Shown here: positions 16,077 to 24,376 of the stretch, in pieces
How the letters are laid out: every line of letters begins with the position of its first letter
Position numbering within the stretch: the stretch's first letter is position 1
Assembly (NCBI RefSeq): GCF_023380265.1
Contig: NZ_CP093366.1
Coordinates: 868,001 to 932,000, forward strand
Source: Bombilactobacillus folatiphilus
GTDB taxonomy: Bacteria > Bacillota > Bacilli > Lactobacillales > Lactobacillaceae
Direction of reading: 5' to 3'
DNA: 64,000 nt
Made by a program: the position numbers and the translations under genes
The notes under the pieces: model-generated
What the model was told of the DNA's origin: nothing
The model's input: the letters and a program-made list of their open reading frames with translations, nothing else
Databases searched by the model: none

Positions 16077-18065
16077 TTATTTATGATTCAACTGCTTCTT
16101 TAAGTCTTTGGTTCCGACGGCATTAGTTTGACTGTCCTCAATTAAACTACCGTCTTCTTCTAGATTAAATTTGACATTCGTTTCAATCCATTGCCGCCTA
16201 GGGGCTACTTTATCTCCCATCAAAGTCGTCACTCGTCGTTCCGCCAATGCTGCATCGTCAATTCGCACACGGACCAACGTTCGCGTCTGTGGATCCATTG
16301 TCGTTTCCCATAATTGATCCGCATTCATCTCACCTAAACCTTTGAAGCGTTGCAAACTATAACCCGATCCCATCTGATTAATATCTTTCACTAATTCATC
16401 TTCCGTCCAAGCATATTCAATCTGAGTTTTAGAACCACGGCCCTTTTGTAACTTATAAAGTGGCGGTAACGCAATATACACACGGCCAGCTTCAATTAAC
16501 GGACGCATATAACGATAAAAGAACGTTAATAACAAAATTTGAATATGTGCTCCATCAGTATCCGCATCAGTCATAATAATCACTTTATCATAATTACTAT
16601 CCTCAACCTTAAACTCAGCACCCACGCCTGCACCAATTGTGTAAATCATGGTGTTAATTTCTTCATTTTTAAAGATGTCTTCTAGTTTAGCTTTTTGTGT
16701 ATTTAAAACCTTACCTCGTAACGGCAAAATGGCCTGAAATTTGCGATCCCGCCCCTGCTTAGCTGAACCACCAGCTGAATCACCCTCCACCAAATATAAT
16801 TCATTCTTTTTCGCATTACGTGATTGAGCCGGCGTCAACTTACCAGACAGTAATCCTTGATCTTTCTTCTTTTTCTTCCCGCGACTATTTTCACGGGCCT
16901 TACGTGCAGCTTCACGGGCTTCGCGGGCTTTCAATGCCTTTTTAACAAGTGTTTGACTAAAATCACCATTTTCTAACAAATAAAAGGTCATTTTTTCATA
17001 AACAATATTGTCGACAACACTACGTGCCTCTGGTGTTCCTAACTTGCCCTTGGTCTGCCCTTCAAATTGCAAAAGTTCTTCAGGAATCCGAACTGCCAAA
17101 ACTGCGCTGAGTCCCTCGCGAACATCTGAACCTTCCAAATTTTTTTCATTATCTTTAAGCAAACCAACTTTGCGTGCATATTCATTAAAAGCTTTGGTTA
17201 AGCCAGATTTCATCCCTGCCTCATGACTACCACCGTCACCAGTTCGCACATTATTGACAAACGACAAAATATTCTCAGAATAGCCATCATTATACTGTCC
17301 AGCAAACTCTACTTCAATTTCGTTCTTACTACCTTCAAAGTAAAAAACATCCTTAATGACATCTTTGCCTTCATTTAGGTATTTGACAAACGATTGAATA
17401 CCATCTTCGAATAAATATTCCGCTGTGTGTTTCGGTGTAGAACGCGCATCCTCAAGCGAAATCTTAACTCCCTTCAATAAAAAGGCCGATTCCCTTAAGC
17501 GTTCCGCTAAAGTATCAAAATTGAACTGTATTGTTTGAAAAATTTGAGCATCAGGCTTGAAAGTTAAAGTCGTACCACTTTGCTGATGCACCTTACCAAT
17601 TTTTTTCAATGTTCCTACAGGATGACCACCGTCTTTAAATTCTTCTTCATAAGCAATGTGATCGCGAACCACTCGAACTGTCAACCATGAGGATAATGCA
17701 TTAACAACTGAAGAACCCACGCCATGCAAGCCGCCAGATGTCTTATAATTATTATCGGAAAATTTACCACCAGCATGTAAAACAGTTAGAATTACTTCAA
17801 TCGTGGGAATTCCTGATTCGTGCATGCCAGTTGGCATTCCACGACCGTGATCGGCTACAGTTACTGAGCCATCAGCGTTCAACGTTATAGCGATTTCTTG
17901 ACCAAAACCAGCTAAAGCTTCATCAACTGAATTATCAACAATTTCATATACCAAATGATGCAGTCCGCGCGCATCTGTGGAACCAATATACATCCCAGGC
18001 CTTTTACGAACGGCCTCTAAACCATGTAAAATTTGAATTGATGCATCATCATAATTATTTGTCAT
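16077..18065 (-). CDS. parE: DNA topoisomerase IV subunit B
   Basis: ParE is the ATPase subunit of topoisomerase IV. Its 662 residues show the GHKL ATP site (VDNSVDEALAG, about 43; GRGMPTG, about 76; GLHGVGSSVVNALS, about 113), a lysine/arginine-rich linker (about 385-400) and the TOPRIM domain with EGDSAGGSAKQGRDR (about 428) and the metal-binding TDADTDGAHI (about 502). The sequence QAILPLRGKVLNTQKA matches ParE. It is followed by parC with a 14-base gap, and the pair is arranged as usual in Firmicutes. plsY is divergent, also the usual neighbour. ATG start at 18065. Confidence 0.96.
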   Translation of the reverse strand: MTNNYDDASIQILHGLEAVRKRPGMYIGSTDARGLHHLVYEIVDNSVDEALAGFGQEIAITLNADGSVTVADHGRGMPTGMHESGIPTIEVILTVLHAGGKFSDNNYKTSGGLHGVGSSVVNALSSWLTVRVVRDHIAYEEEFKDGGHPVGTLKKIGKVHQQSGTTLTFKPDAQIFQTIQFNFDTLAERLRESAFLLKGVKISLEDARSTPKHTAEYLFEDGIQSFVKYLNEGKDVIKDVFYFEGSKNEIEVEFAGQYNDGYSENILSFVNNVRTGDGGSHEAGMKSGLTKAFNEYARKVGLLKDNEKNLEGSDVREGLSAVLAVRIPEELLQFEGQTKGKLGTPEARSVVDNIVYEKMTFYLLENGDFSQTLVKKALKAREAREAARKARENSRGKKKKKDQGLLSGKLTPAQSRNAKKNELYLVEGDSAGGSAKQGRDRKFQAILPLRGKVLNTQKAKLEDIFKNEEINTMIYTIGAGVGAEFKVEDSNYDKVIIMTDADTDGAHIQILLLTFFYRYMRPLIEAGRVYIALPPLYKLQKGRGSKTQIEYAWTEDELVKDINQMGSGYSLQRFKGLGEMNADQLWETTMDPQTRTLVRVRIDDAALAERRVTTLMGDKVAPRRQWIETNVKFNLEEDGSLIEDSQTNAVGTKDLKKQLNHK

Positions 18066-18169
18066 AGGAACTCACTTTCAAAAAATAACAGAATATTTTA
18101 GTAATTTGTATTAAAATAGAATTTTAAACCTGATTAAGACGGTTTATTTTAATTACGGAGGTTTTATTA

Positions 18170-18802
18170 TTGTTAAAAATCGCAATCTGTTTCATTTTAG
18201 CATATTTAATCGGTTCTTTTCCGTCAGGCTATTTAATTGGCAAGCTCTTTTTCCATCAAGATATTCGCCAAAATGGTAGTGGTAATATCGGAACTACTAA
18301 CACTTTTCGAGTTTTCGGAGTTCTACCCGGCGTGACGGTTTTAGTTCTAGATATTTTCAAAGGAACCCTAGGCGCCAGTCTTCCAGTCTTTTTCCAAGTT
18401 CCAGGCAAGCCGTGGATGATCATTATCGGCTTAGCCTCAGTCTTAGGACACTGTTTTTCAATTTTTATGCACTTCAAAGGCGGCAAGGCTGTGGCCACCG
18501 CAGCAGGAATTTTATTAGCTTATAACCCACCATTATTTTTGTTTGCCTTTTTCTTGTTTGCAATAATTATCTTAATCAGTAGCACCGTCAGTTTAGCTAG
18601 CCTGATTTCTTTACCAGTTTTGACATTTCTAATTTGGCGAACGCATGATCCGTATTTCCTATTTGCTGCCGTTTTGGTAACTATTGTCGTGTACATCCGA
18701 CATATTCCGAATATCAAGCGTTTGGCGAATCACAATGAAAATTTAGTGCACATCGGCTTGGTTTATTCATTGTCTAAAAAAAGACAATCACGAAGTCATT
18801 AA
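18170..18802 (+). CDS. plsY: Glycerol-3-phosphate acyltransferase PlsY
   Basis: PlsY is the integral membrane acyltransferase that uses acyl-phosphate to acylate glycerol-3-phosphate, the first step of phospholipid synthesis in Firmicutes. The 210-residue protein has five to seven hydrophobic helices and the three conserved loops: GSFPSGYLIGK (about 16-26), SGNIGTTNTFRV (about 37-48) and GHCFSIFMHFKGGKAVATAAG (about 90-110, split here as HCF and FKGGKAVATA). The start is TTG 18170, eight bases after GGAGG. It is divergent from parE across a 104-bp gap, as in other lactobacilli. It works upstream of PlsC-type acyltransferases; two acyltransferases of uncertain role occur at 55.8 and 57.6 kb. 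Confidence 0.95.
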   Translation: MLKIAICFILAYLIGSFPSGYLIGKLFFHQDIRQNGSGNIGTTNTFRVFGVLPGVTVLVLDIFKGTLGASLPVFFQVPGKPWMIIIGLASVLGHCFSIFMHFKGGKAVATAAGILLAYNPPLFLFAFFLFAIIILISSTVSLASLISLPVLTFLIWRTHDPYFLFAAVLVTIVVYIRHIPNIKRLANHNENLVHIGLVYSLSKKRQSRSH

Positions 18803-18949
18803 GACAAAAGGGCATATCCATTCTACCCAAAATTATTAAGATTGCAATTCATAATCAGCTTAAGCAAACTGGTGTTCGTATAATTTTAATTATATCATGT
18901 TGACCTTTAAAATGCTTCTTCTTTTTGAACTACTCAAAGAGTAATGTAT

Positions 18950-19002
18950 AAAAAATAAAATGGCCTGCCAATTATCTAAATTTGGAGGTCATTTTATTTT
19001 TT
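18950..19002 (+). terminator. Bidirectional terminator between plsY and the histidine phosphatase gene
   Basis: AAAAAATAAAATG(G)CCT(G)CCAA and its mirror TTTGGAGGTCATTTTATTTTTT form a long stem with few mismatches and A/T runs at both ends. The 147 bases between plsY and this hairpin hold no other recognisable signal. Confidence 0.82.
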
Positions 19003-19027
19003 ATAACTGAAAAACTATCTTGGAAAC

Positions 19028-19864
19028 TTATTTGTTACTTTTCAAATCCTGTTTTCCAGCATCATAATACTTGGTAGAACCAATTTTTCCTTGCAACTTA
19101 AATTTCTTATTTTTATAAACTAACTTCGTTACAGAATCATTATCTAAACTCTTACCTTGATATTCTGGAATTCGTTCCGCACTTAAAAATTGATCAATCG
19201 ACATGCCAGAACTCACGACTAAAACATTACCACCACCATTTTTTTTCTGATGCTGCGCAATTTGCGTTAAAACATCTGTCATCCGTTTTTGGACCTGTTT
19301 GGAACTTTCAGCCCGATCACGTGGTTTTAAGTCAGTTTGCAACTCATTTTCCTTATCCAATTGATAATAACCATCTTGCATCTTTTGCATAACCTGCTTG
19401 CCTGTTTTTTTGGTAAACGTTTGCACGTTGGGGTAACCATAATACTTAGCTATTTTAACAACTGATTCCTTCATATCAGGTCGACCTTCGTAACTACCGT
19501 AATTATCTTCACGCAAATCAGGTTTAGTCTGTAACTTGACCTTTTTATTATCAGAATATTTTAAAGCTCCTTGTGCAGTTTCCTCTTGTCGTGTTAAATT
19601 CCCTGCATAAGCCGATTGAAATTTAACTTTTTTCAAACCTAATCCTAAGGCTTTGGCCCCTTGTTTACCATTATTCGTTAACGGATAATCCGACCAACCT
19701 TGAGCCACATGCATCACATTAGCTGTGGTTTCCCCATGACGTGTTAAGTAAATAACCACCGGTTTTTGTTTGGTAGCTTGCGTAACTTGCGGTTGCTGCA
19801 GTGCAATACCTCCAGCCACTCCCAACGCTAGCACACTAAGTACCTTCGTTACTTTTTTGAACAT
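19028..19864 (-). CDS. Exported histidine phosphatase family protein
   Basis: The 278-residue protein has a signal peptide (positively charged start, hydrophobic core about 8-22, likely cleavage near QVTQA-T at about 30) and a histidine phosphatase domain. The catalytic phosphohistidine is in YLTRHGETTANVMH (about 38-52), with LTNNGKQGAKALG following and a late VVSSGMSID in place of the usual VSHG, so the second catalytic His is replaced by Ser. This could alter activity. Being outside the membrane, it might act on phosphorylated nutrients or polymers (inference). It has its own promoter and is bounded by terminators on both sides, so it is a single-gene unit. Confidence 0.85.
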   Translation of the reverse strand: MFKKVTKVLSVLALGVAGGIALQQPQVTQATKQKPVVIYLTRHGETTANVMHVAQGWSDYPLTNNGKQGAKALGLGLKKVKFQSAYAGNLTRQEETAQGALKYSDNKKVKLQTKPDLREDNYGSYEGRPDMKESVVKIAKYYGYPNVQTFTKKTGKQVMQKMQDGYYQLDKENELQTDLKPRDRAESSKQVQKRMTDVLTQIAQHQKKNGGGNVLVVSSGMSIDQFLSAERIPEYQGKSLDNDSVTKLVYKNKKFKLQGKIGSTKYYDAGKQDLKSNK

Positions 19865-19902
19865 TCTTAAAACCCTCTTCTTTTAAAATTCGAAACAGGA
19901 AC

Positions 19903-19932
19903 ATTTTAATCTAAGAATGAATGCGGTGTCAA
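19903..19932 (-). promoter_or_regulatory. Promoter of the histidine phosphatase gene
   Basis: A consensus TTGACA (19927-19932) and TAAAAT (19903-19908) are spaced 18 bases apart, about 40 bases before the ATG. Confidence 0.65.
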
Positions 19933-19978
19933 TCCTAGTTCTCTATTCTATCAGCACTTAAAGGAATCTTCAGTCAAC

Positions 19979-20017
19979 AAAAAGAGTGTCAAATTAATAA
20001 AAATTCGACACTCTTTT
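19979..20017 (-). terminator. Terminator of the metQ-metI operon
   Basis: AAAAGAGTGTC and GACACTCTTTT form a perfect 11-bp stem, 14 bases past the metI stop, ending in T residues on the minus strand. Confidence 0.82.
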
Positions 20018-20030
20018 AAATTTAATTCAT

Positions 20031-20717
20031 TTAATGCTGCAATTTTTTCATAAAATAGTCGCCAATGCCTTGAATCACAAAGACCAAAATTAAAATAAAA
20101 ATTAACGAAACAATTGTAACATCATTTTCAAAACGTTGATAACCAACAGCAATGGCCATATTGCCTAGGCCACCACCACCAATAGCGCCAGCCATTGCCG
20201 TTAAACCTATCAAACTAATCATCGTTAGTGTCGCCGAACGAATTAACTCTGGTAAACCTTCTTTTAAATAAACCCGATAAATAATTTGCCAAGATGAACA
20301 CCCCATCGCTTGTGCGGCTTCTACCACACCAGGATCTACCTCGACTAATGCCAATTGAACTTGCCGGGCAAAAAATGGTGCTGTTCCAATAATTAACGGA
20401 ACTAAAGCTCCTGTTGGTCCAATCGTTTGTCCTACAATCAACTTAGTAAACGGACCAATGACAGCTAACAAAATAACAAACGGAATAGATCGAAAAATAT
20501 TTACTAGTTTATCTAAACAATAATAAAATTTTTTATGAGGCAAAATACCATTTTCTGCTGTTACAATCAAAGCTAATCCTAAAATTAAACCTAAAACACC
20601 AGCAAACAAAGCACTAACAAAAGTCATATACAAGGTTTGATAAATTGCTTCTACAAAACCGTTATCACCCGACCAATTAGCTACAACATTGGGCATCCAA
20701 GCCTTAATTAACTGCAT
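20031..20717 (-). CDS. metI: Methionine ABC transporter permease
   Basis: The 228-residue protein is the membrane subunit of the MetNIQ importer for L- and D-methionine. It has five hydrophobic helices and the EAA-loop coupling helix seen as VEVDPGVVEAAQAMGCSSWQII (key residues EAAQAMG, about 140), where it contacts the ATPase. Length matches the family (about 217-230). Its ATG follows the metN stop directly (TAA-ATG), so they are translationally coupled. It is the last gene of the T-box-controlled operon and is followed by a strong terminator. Confidence 0.94.
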   Translation of the reverse strand: MQLIKAWMPNVVANWSGDNGFVEAIYQTLYMTFVSALFAGVLGLILGLALIVTAENGILPHKKFYYCLDKLVNIFRSIPFVILLAVIGPFTKLIVGQTIGPTGALVPLIIGTAPFFARQVQLALVEVDPGVVEAAQAMGCSSWQIIYRVYLKEGLPELIRSATLTMISLIGLTAMAGAIGGGGLGNMAIAVGYQRFENDVTIVSLIFILILVFVIQGIGDYFMKKLQH

Positions 20718-21782
20718 TTAATTCACCTCTATCTGATCTAAATCAATTTGCTTAACTGTGACTTGCAAATGATTCAAATAGTCCAATGCCGACTCAATTT
20801 CAGGATCTGGTCCTGATAATTCCAATAACATAATTCCCACAGTTGTTCCTTGGATTTGCTCAATATTACTAAATAGAATATTAGCTGTCACCCCAAAACG
20901 CTGGTACAATTCCACGACAATCGGTTGCCCCGTTACATCACCAAAATAATCTAACTCTACTAAATTATAATTTTTGGAATCAACTAGCTGTTGGTGCTTG
21001 ATTTCTTCTAATACATTATCCAAACGAGTGGCAGATGCAACAAATTTTTGCGTTAATTGTTGTTTAGGATGACCAAAAATATCCAACACACTCCCTTGCT
21101 CAATTAGTTCACCTTGATCCATAACGGCTACGTAATTACAAATTTGTTTAATCGCGTCCATTTCATGAGTGATAATCACAATCGTAATTTGCAATTTTTG
21201 GTTCAAATATTTCAACAAATTCAAAATATCAGTTGTTGTTTCTGGATCCAATGCACTCGTCGCTTCATCGGAAATCAAAATCTGTGGATCATTAGCCAAA
21301 GCTCTGGCAATAGCGACTCTTTGTTTTTGACCACCTGATAATTGTGATGGATAAGTATCAACTTTATCAGATAATCCCACCAAATCTAGCAATTTAAGAA
21401 CCTTATCGTGACGTTGCTGTGCATTTAATTGACTATTTAATAAGGGAAACTCAACATTTCCGAAAACTGTTCGTGAAGCCATTAAATTAAAATGCTGAAA
21501 AATCATGCCGATCTTTTGTCGTGCTTCGCGCAATTGCTTGGGTTTATATGTCAACAAATCTTGACCGCTAACAATCACTTGTCCTGCGGTAGGGCGCTGC
21601 AGTAGATTAATTACTCGTACAAGCGTACTTTTGCCTGCACCAGAGTAGCCCATAATGCCAAACACATCACCTTTTTTTACACTTAAAGAAACATCTTTGA
21701 CAGCTTGTAATTCTTGTTCTTTAGTTTGAAAAGTAACTGAAATATTTTTTAATTCAATAATTGGTTCTTGTTTATACATCAT
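20718..21782 (-). CDS. metN: Methionine ABC transporter ATP-binding protein
   Basis: The 354-residue ATPase has Walker A GYSGAGKST (about 44), Q-loop, signature LSGGQKQRVA (about 145), Walker B ILISDEATSALDP (about 165) and a C-terminal ACT-like NIL domain (about 265-350), in MetN the site where methionine binding inhibits transport. The reading frame stays open to 21917, but that part would overlap the upstream M20 gene by 125 bases. I choose the ATG at 21782, six bases after AGG, with the ATG at 21779 equally possible. The gap to the M20 stop is 7 bases. Confidence 0.93.
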   Translation of the reverse strand: MMYKQEPIIELKNISVTFQTKEQELQAVKDVSLSVKKGDVFGIMGYSGAGKSTLVRVINLLQRPTAGQVIVSGQDLLTYKPKQLREARQKIGMIFQHFNLMASRTVFGNVEFPLLNSQLNAQQRHDKVLKLLDLVGLSDKVDTYPSQLSGGQKQRVAIARALANDPQILISDEATSALDPETTTDILNLLKYLNQKLQITIVIITHEMDAIKQICNYVAVMDQGELIEQGSVLDIFGHPKQQLTQKFVASATRLDNVLEEIKHQQLVDSKNYNLVELDYFGDVTGQPIVVELYQRFGVTANILFSNIEQIQGTTVGIMLLELSGPDPEIESALDYLNHLQVTVKQIDLDQIEVN

Positions 21783-21789
21783 ACAAAAC

Positions 21790-23118
21790 CTACAACTTAT
21801 CCAAAAATTGGCTAAAGAAATCAATAAACTGCAAATAATCGTTAATCCGAATATTTTCATTTGGTGCATGCGGACCTGAATGACTATAACCAACCCCACA
21901 AGAAACAATTGGTGCATGCGTATTTTTGTTCAATAGATACATTGGACCTGTACCAGCACTGGAGGGTAATGAAACTACTTTATCGTCTCCATAAACTGTC
22001 TTAGCTGTCGCAATGAGTCGATCAACCAACGGATTTTGCAAATCCCAACGATAGCCTCGTTCACCCAGTAAATAGTCAACTTGAATATCTGTAAAACCCT
22101 GATCTTGCAAATATTGCGTTAATTGCTTAAAAATCACTTGCGGATCTTGATTAGGGACTAAGCGAAATTCCAATTTTGCTGTTGCTTGTTTGGGAGTCAC
22201 CGTCTTGACACCAGAACCTTCCCAACCACTACTAATACCTTCAATATTAATAGTTGGCGCAAATGTCAGATTATTATTAACACTTTTATTTTTTAACAAG
22301 GGTAGCTGCAAATCCCACTTTTTGGTCAAATCAGGTGTTGGTGCTTGGGCTACTAATTGTTCTTCGATCTCACTAGGTGCCACAACTTCCTCATAAAATC
22401 CCGGCACCTGAATCGTACCATCAGTTGCTCGTAAAGAGTTCAATGCCTGAACCAAACGCCAAGTAGCACTATCTGCGACTGCTGCTAAAGAAGAATGCAG
22501 ATCACTGGCCGCCGACTTTGCAGTTAATTTAAAACATAGAACTCCTTTATTGCCACCCTCAATTTGAAATTGCTCATGATCATTTTTACTACCAGATTCC
22601 CAAATCACTAAGTCTGCTACCAATAAATCATTATATTTAGCTAGATAATCACTCAAATGTTCACTAGCAACTTCTTCTTCGCCTTCAATTAAAAATTTGA
22701 TATTGCAAGGAAAATCACCATGCTCTTGACGATACAATTTCAAAGCTGTCAAGCGACTAATAAAATCACCCTTACAATCTGCAACACCACGTCCGATCAA
22801 ACTTTCAGCAGATTGTTTAAGCTCAAAGGGATCTGATTCCCATAATTCTACGGGTTCCTCTGGTTGCACATCATAGTGATTATAAATTAATAATGTCGTA
22901 TCACTTAAATGTTGTGGTTGGACCTGTGCAAAAACTAATGGCGCTTGATAATCATCAAAAACTTGTACTTGTGCACCTAATTGCTCCTCCAACAAATTTT
23001 TTAAAAAAGCAGCAGTTGCGGCCTGTTTTTGATGCTTAGCAGAAACTGATGGGAGCGCAACATAATCGCTCAACTGCTGAATTGAATTTTGAATAATTGA
23101 ATCTTGTAATTTAACCAT
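21790..23118 (-). CDS. M20 family metallopeptidase (dipeptidase-like) in the met operon
   Basis: The 442-residue protein has the M20 metal sites YNHYDVQPEEP (about 82), GRGVADCKGD (bridging Asp, about 110) and EGEEEVAS (about 147), plus the C-terminal HAPNE-type histidine motif SHSGPHAPNENIR (about 415). M20 enzymes of this length cleave dipeptides or deacylate amino acids in the cytosol. It lies between metQ and metN in one operon, so it probably supplies methionine from methionyl peptides or N-acyl-methionine imported with the help of the lipoprotein (inference). The M20-metNIQ arrangement is seen in other lactobacilli. Start ATG 23118, with AAGGA upstream. Confidence 0.88.
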   Translation of the reverse strand: MVKLQDSIIQNSIQQLSDYVALPSVSAKHQKQAATAAFLKNLLEEQLGAQVQVFDDYQAPLVFAQVQPQHLSDTTLLIYNHYDVQPEEPVELWESDPFELKQSAESLIGRGVADCKGDFISRLTALKLYRQEHGDFPCNIKFLIEGEEEVASEHLSDYLAKYNDLLVADLVIWESGSKNDHEQFQIEGGNKGVLCFKLTAKSAASDLHSSLAAVADSATWRLVQALNSLRATDGTIQVPGFYEEVVAPSEIEEQLVAQAPTPDLTKKWDLQLPLLKNKSVNNNLTFAPTINIEGISSGWEGSGVKTVTPKQATAKLEFRLVPNQDPQVIFKQLTQYLQDQGFTDIQVDYLLGERGYRWDLQNPLVDRLIATAKTVYGDDKVVSLPSSAGTGPMYLLNKNTHAPIVSCGVGYSHSGPHAPNENIRINDYLQFIDFFSQFLDKL

Positions 23119-23142
23119 TGTTTTATCCTTTCTAAGACAACT

Positions 23143-23970
23143 TTAAAGCTTAACTTTCCAAGCTGCAACGCCATTAGGTCCATAAATTTTATGAATTTCT
23201 TTTAGAACATCATCACTTTGATAAGCCTTGACAATTTTCTTATACGTTGGATTATTCTTATCCTTTTTATTAGCAGCAATGACATTAATCCACGGACGAG
23301 ACTTCTTCGTAACCTTTTCGCGATAAACAACCTTTTTTGAACTCAATTTAGCAGCACTAGCAACATTACCGTTAATCACCGCGGCATCAACATCATTGAG
23401 TGAATGAGCTGTTTGGGCTGCGTCTAACACTTTGAACTGTAAGTGATGGGGATTATCCGCAACATTTTTGGTAGAAGGCAATTGATTTTTCTTCGTCCGT
23501 AATTTGATTAAGCCCACTGATTCCAATAATTCCAACGCCCGAGCTTCATTTGAGCTATCATTTGGTAACGAAATTTTCGCTTTATCCGGTAATTCACTAA
23601 CTTTCGTGACTTTATTGGAATACATTGCCATTGGTTGAATCATCGTATCACCGATAGCTACTAAATCAGCATGATGAGCTTTATTCCAATTATCTAAAAA
23701 ATAATGATGTTGAAATGCATTGATATCCAATTCATGCTGTAATAAAGCAGTGTTCGGCTGATTATAATCAGAAAATTCTACAATTTTTAAATTGATATGT
23801 TCCTTTTTGACTTTCTTCTGAACAACCTTCCATGCTGGTGCATCAGCATTATTAATACCCACTTTCACTGTTTTCTCTTGCGACTGTTGGCCACACCCAG
23901 TCAAAACAAACAATAATAAAGCAGAGCTTATAACTAACACGTACTTAAAAATTTTCGTTAACTTTTTCAT
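23143..23970 (-). CDS. metQ: Methionine-binding lipoprotein (NlpA/MetQ family)
   Basis: MetQ is the substrate-binding protein of MetNIQ, anchored outside the membrane. The 275-residue product has a basic start, a hydrophobic core and the lipobox VLTGC (Cys about 27), followed by the NlpA domain. Recognisable segments are VGINNADAPAWKVV, the ligand-pocket region ELDINAFQHHYFLDNW (FQH signature, about 83) and ISLPNDSSNEARALELLE (about 128). I choose the ATG at 23970; the GTG three codons upstream lies inside the GAGGTGAG ribosome-binding site. It is the first gene behind the T-box leader. Confidence 0.94.
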   Translation of the reverse strand: MKKLTKIFKYVLVISSALLLFVLTGCGQQSQEKTVKVGINNADAPAWKVVQKKVKKEHINLKIVEFSDYNQPNTALLQHELDINAFQHHYFLDNWNKAHHADLVAIGDTMIQPMAMYSNKVTKVSELPDKAKISLPNDSSNEARALELLESVGLIKLRTKKNQLPSTKNVADNPHHLQFKVLDAAQTAHSLNDVDAAVINGNVASAAKLSSKKVVYREKVTKKSRPWINVIAANKKDKNNPTYKKIVKAYQSDDVLKEIHKIYGPNGVAAWKVKL

Positions 23971-24014
23971 CAATCTCACCTCATAAATTTCAAATATTCT
24001 GAAAAATTAATAAC

Positions 24015-24312
24015 AAAAAAACCGCCCCTAATAAACTTCTTATAGAAACTTATTAGAAGCGGTCAACACCACGGTACCATTCTAATTCAGGATGACCAAA
24101 AGCCAATCCTCTCATCAACATACAAAACAACTATATGTGTGTACAATAAAGAGTACCAACCATTGCCACCTTATCAAACGACTCGGTGCACCAATCACAG
24201 GTCATTTTCATTAGCTAACGTGATCCCTTCACATCGACTGGGACTTTCTGAACACAATAAGCTTAACTACTTCCCCTGATCACTTTGTTTATCAATATTT
24301 CATCAACTTGTT
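24015..24312 (-). promoter_or_regulatory. T-box riboswitch leader, probably methionine-specific
   Basis: The minus strand carries the T-box sequence GAATGGTACCGTGG (24068-24083) followed by a terminator: GACCGCTTCTAATAAG pairs with its mirror ending in GGGCGGT, then seven T (24015-24064). Upstream, GTGATC pairs with GATCAC to close stem I, and an ATG codon lies in the 3' side of the internal loop (CGATGTGAAG) where the specifier is expected. Uncharged tRNA would pair with the T-box and let transcription reach metQ. Methionine is supported by the ATG and by the downstream genes. The leader fills most of the 397-bp gap between metQ and asnS. Confidence 0.88.
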
Positions 24313-24318
24313 GACGAT

Positions 24319-24347
24319 ATCATATAATTAACTATTTCAAATGTCAA
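24319..24347 (-). promoter_or_regulatory. Promoter of the T-box/metQ operon
   Basis: Consensus TTGACA (24342-24347) and TATGAT (24319-24324) are spaced exactly 17 bases apart, just upstream of the T-box leader. Confidence 0.85.
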
Positions 24348-24376
24348 CCTTTTTCCTTAAAAAAATCCAATTTAAT

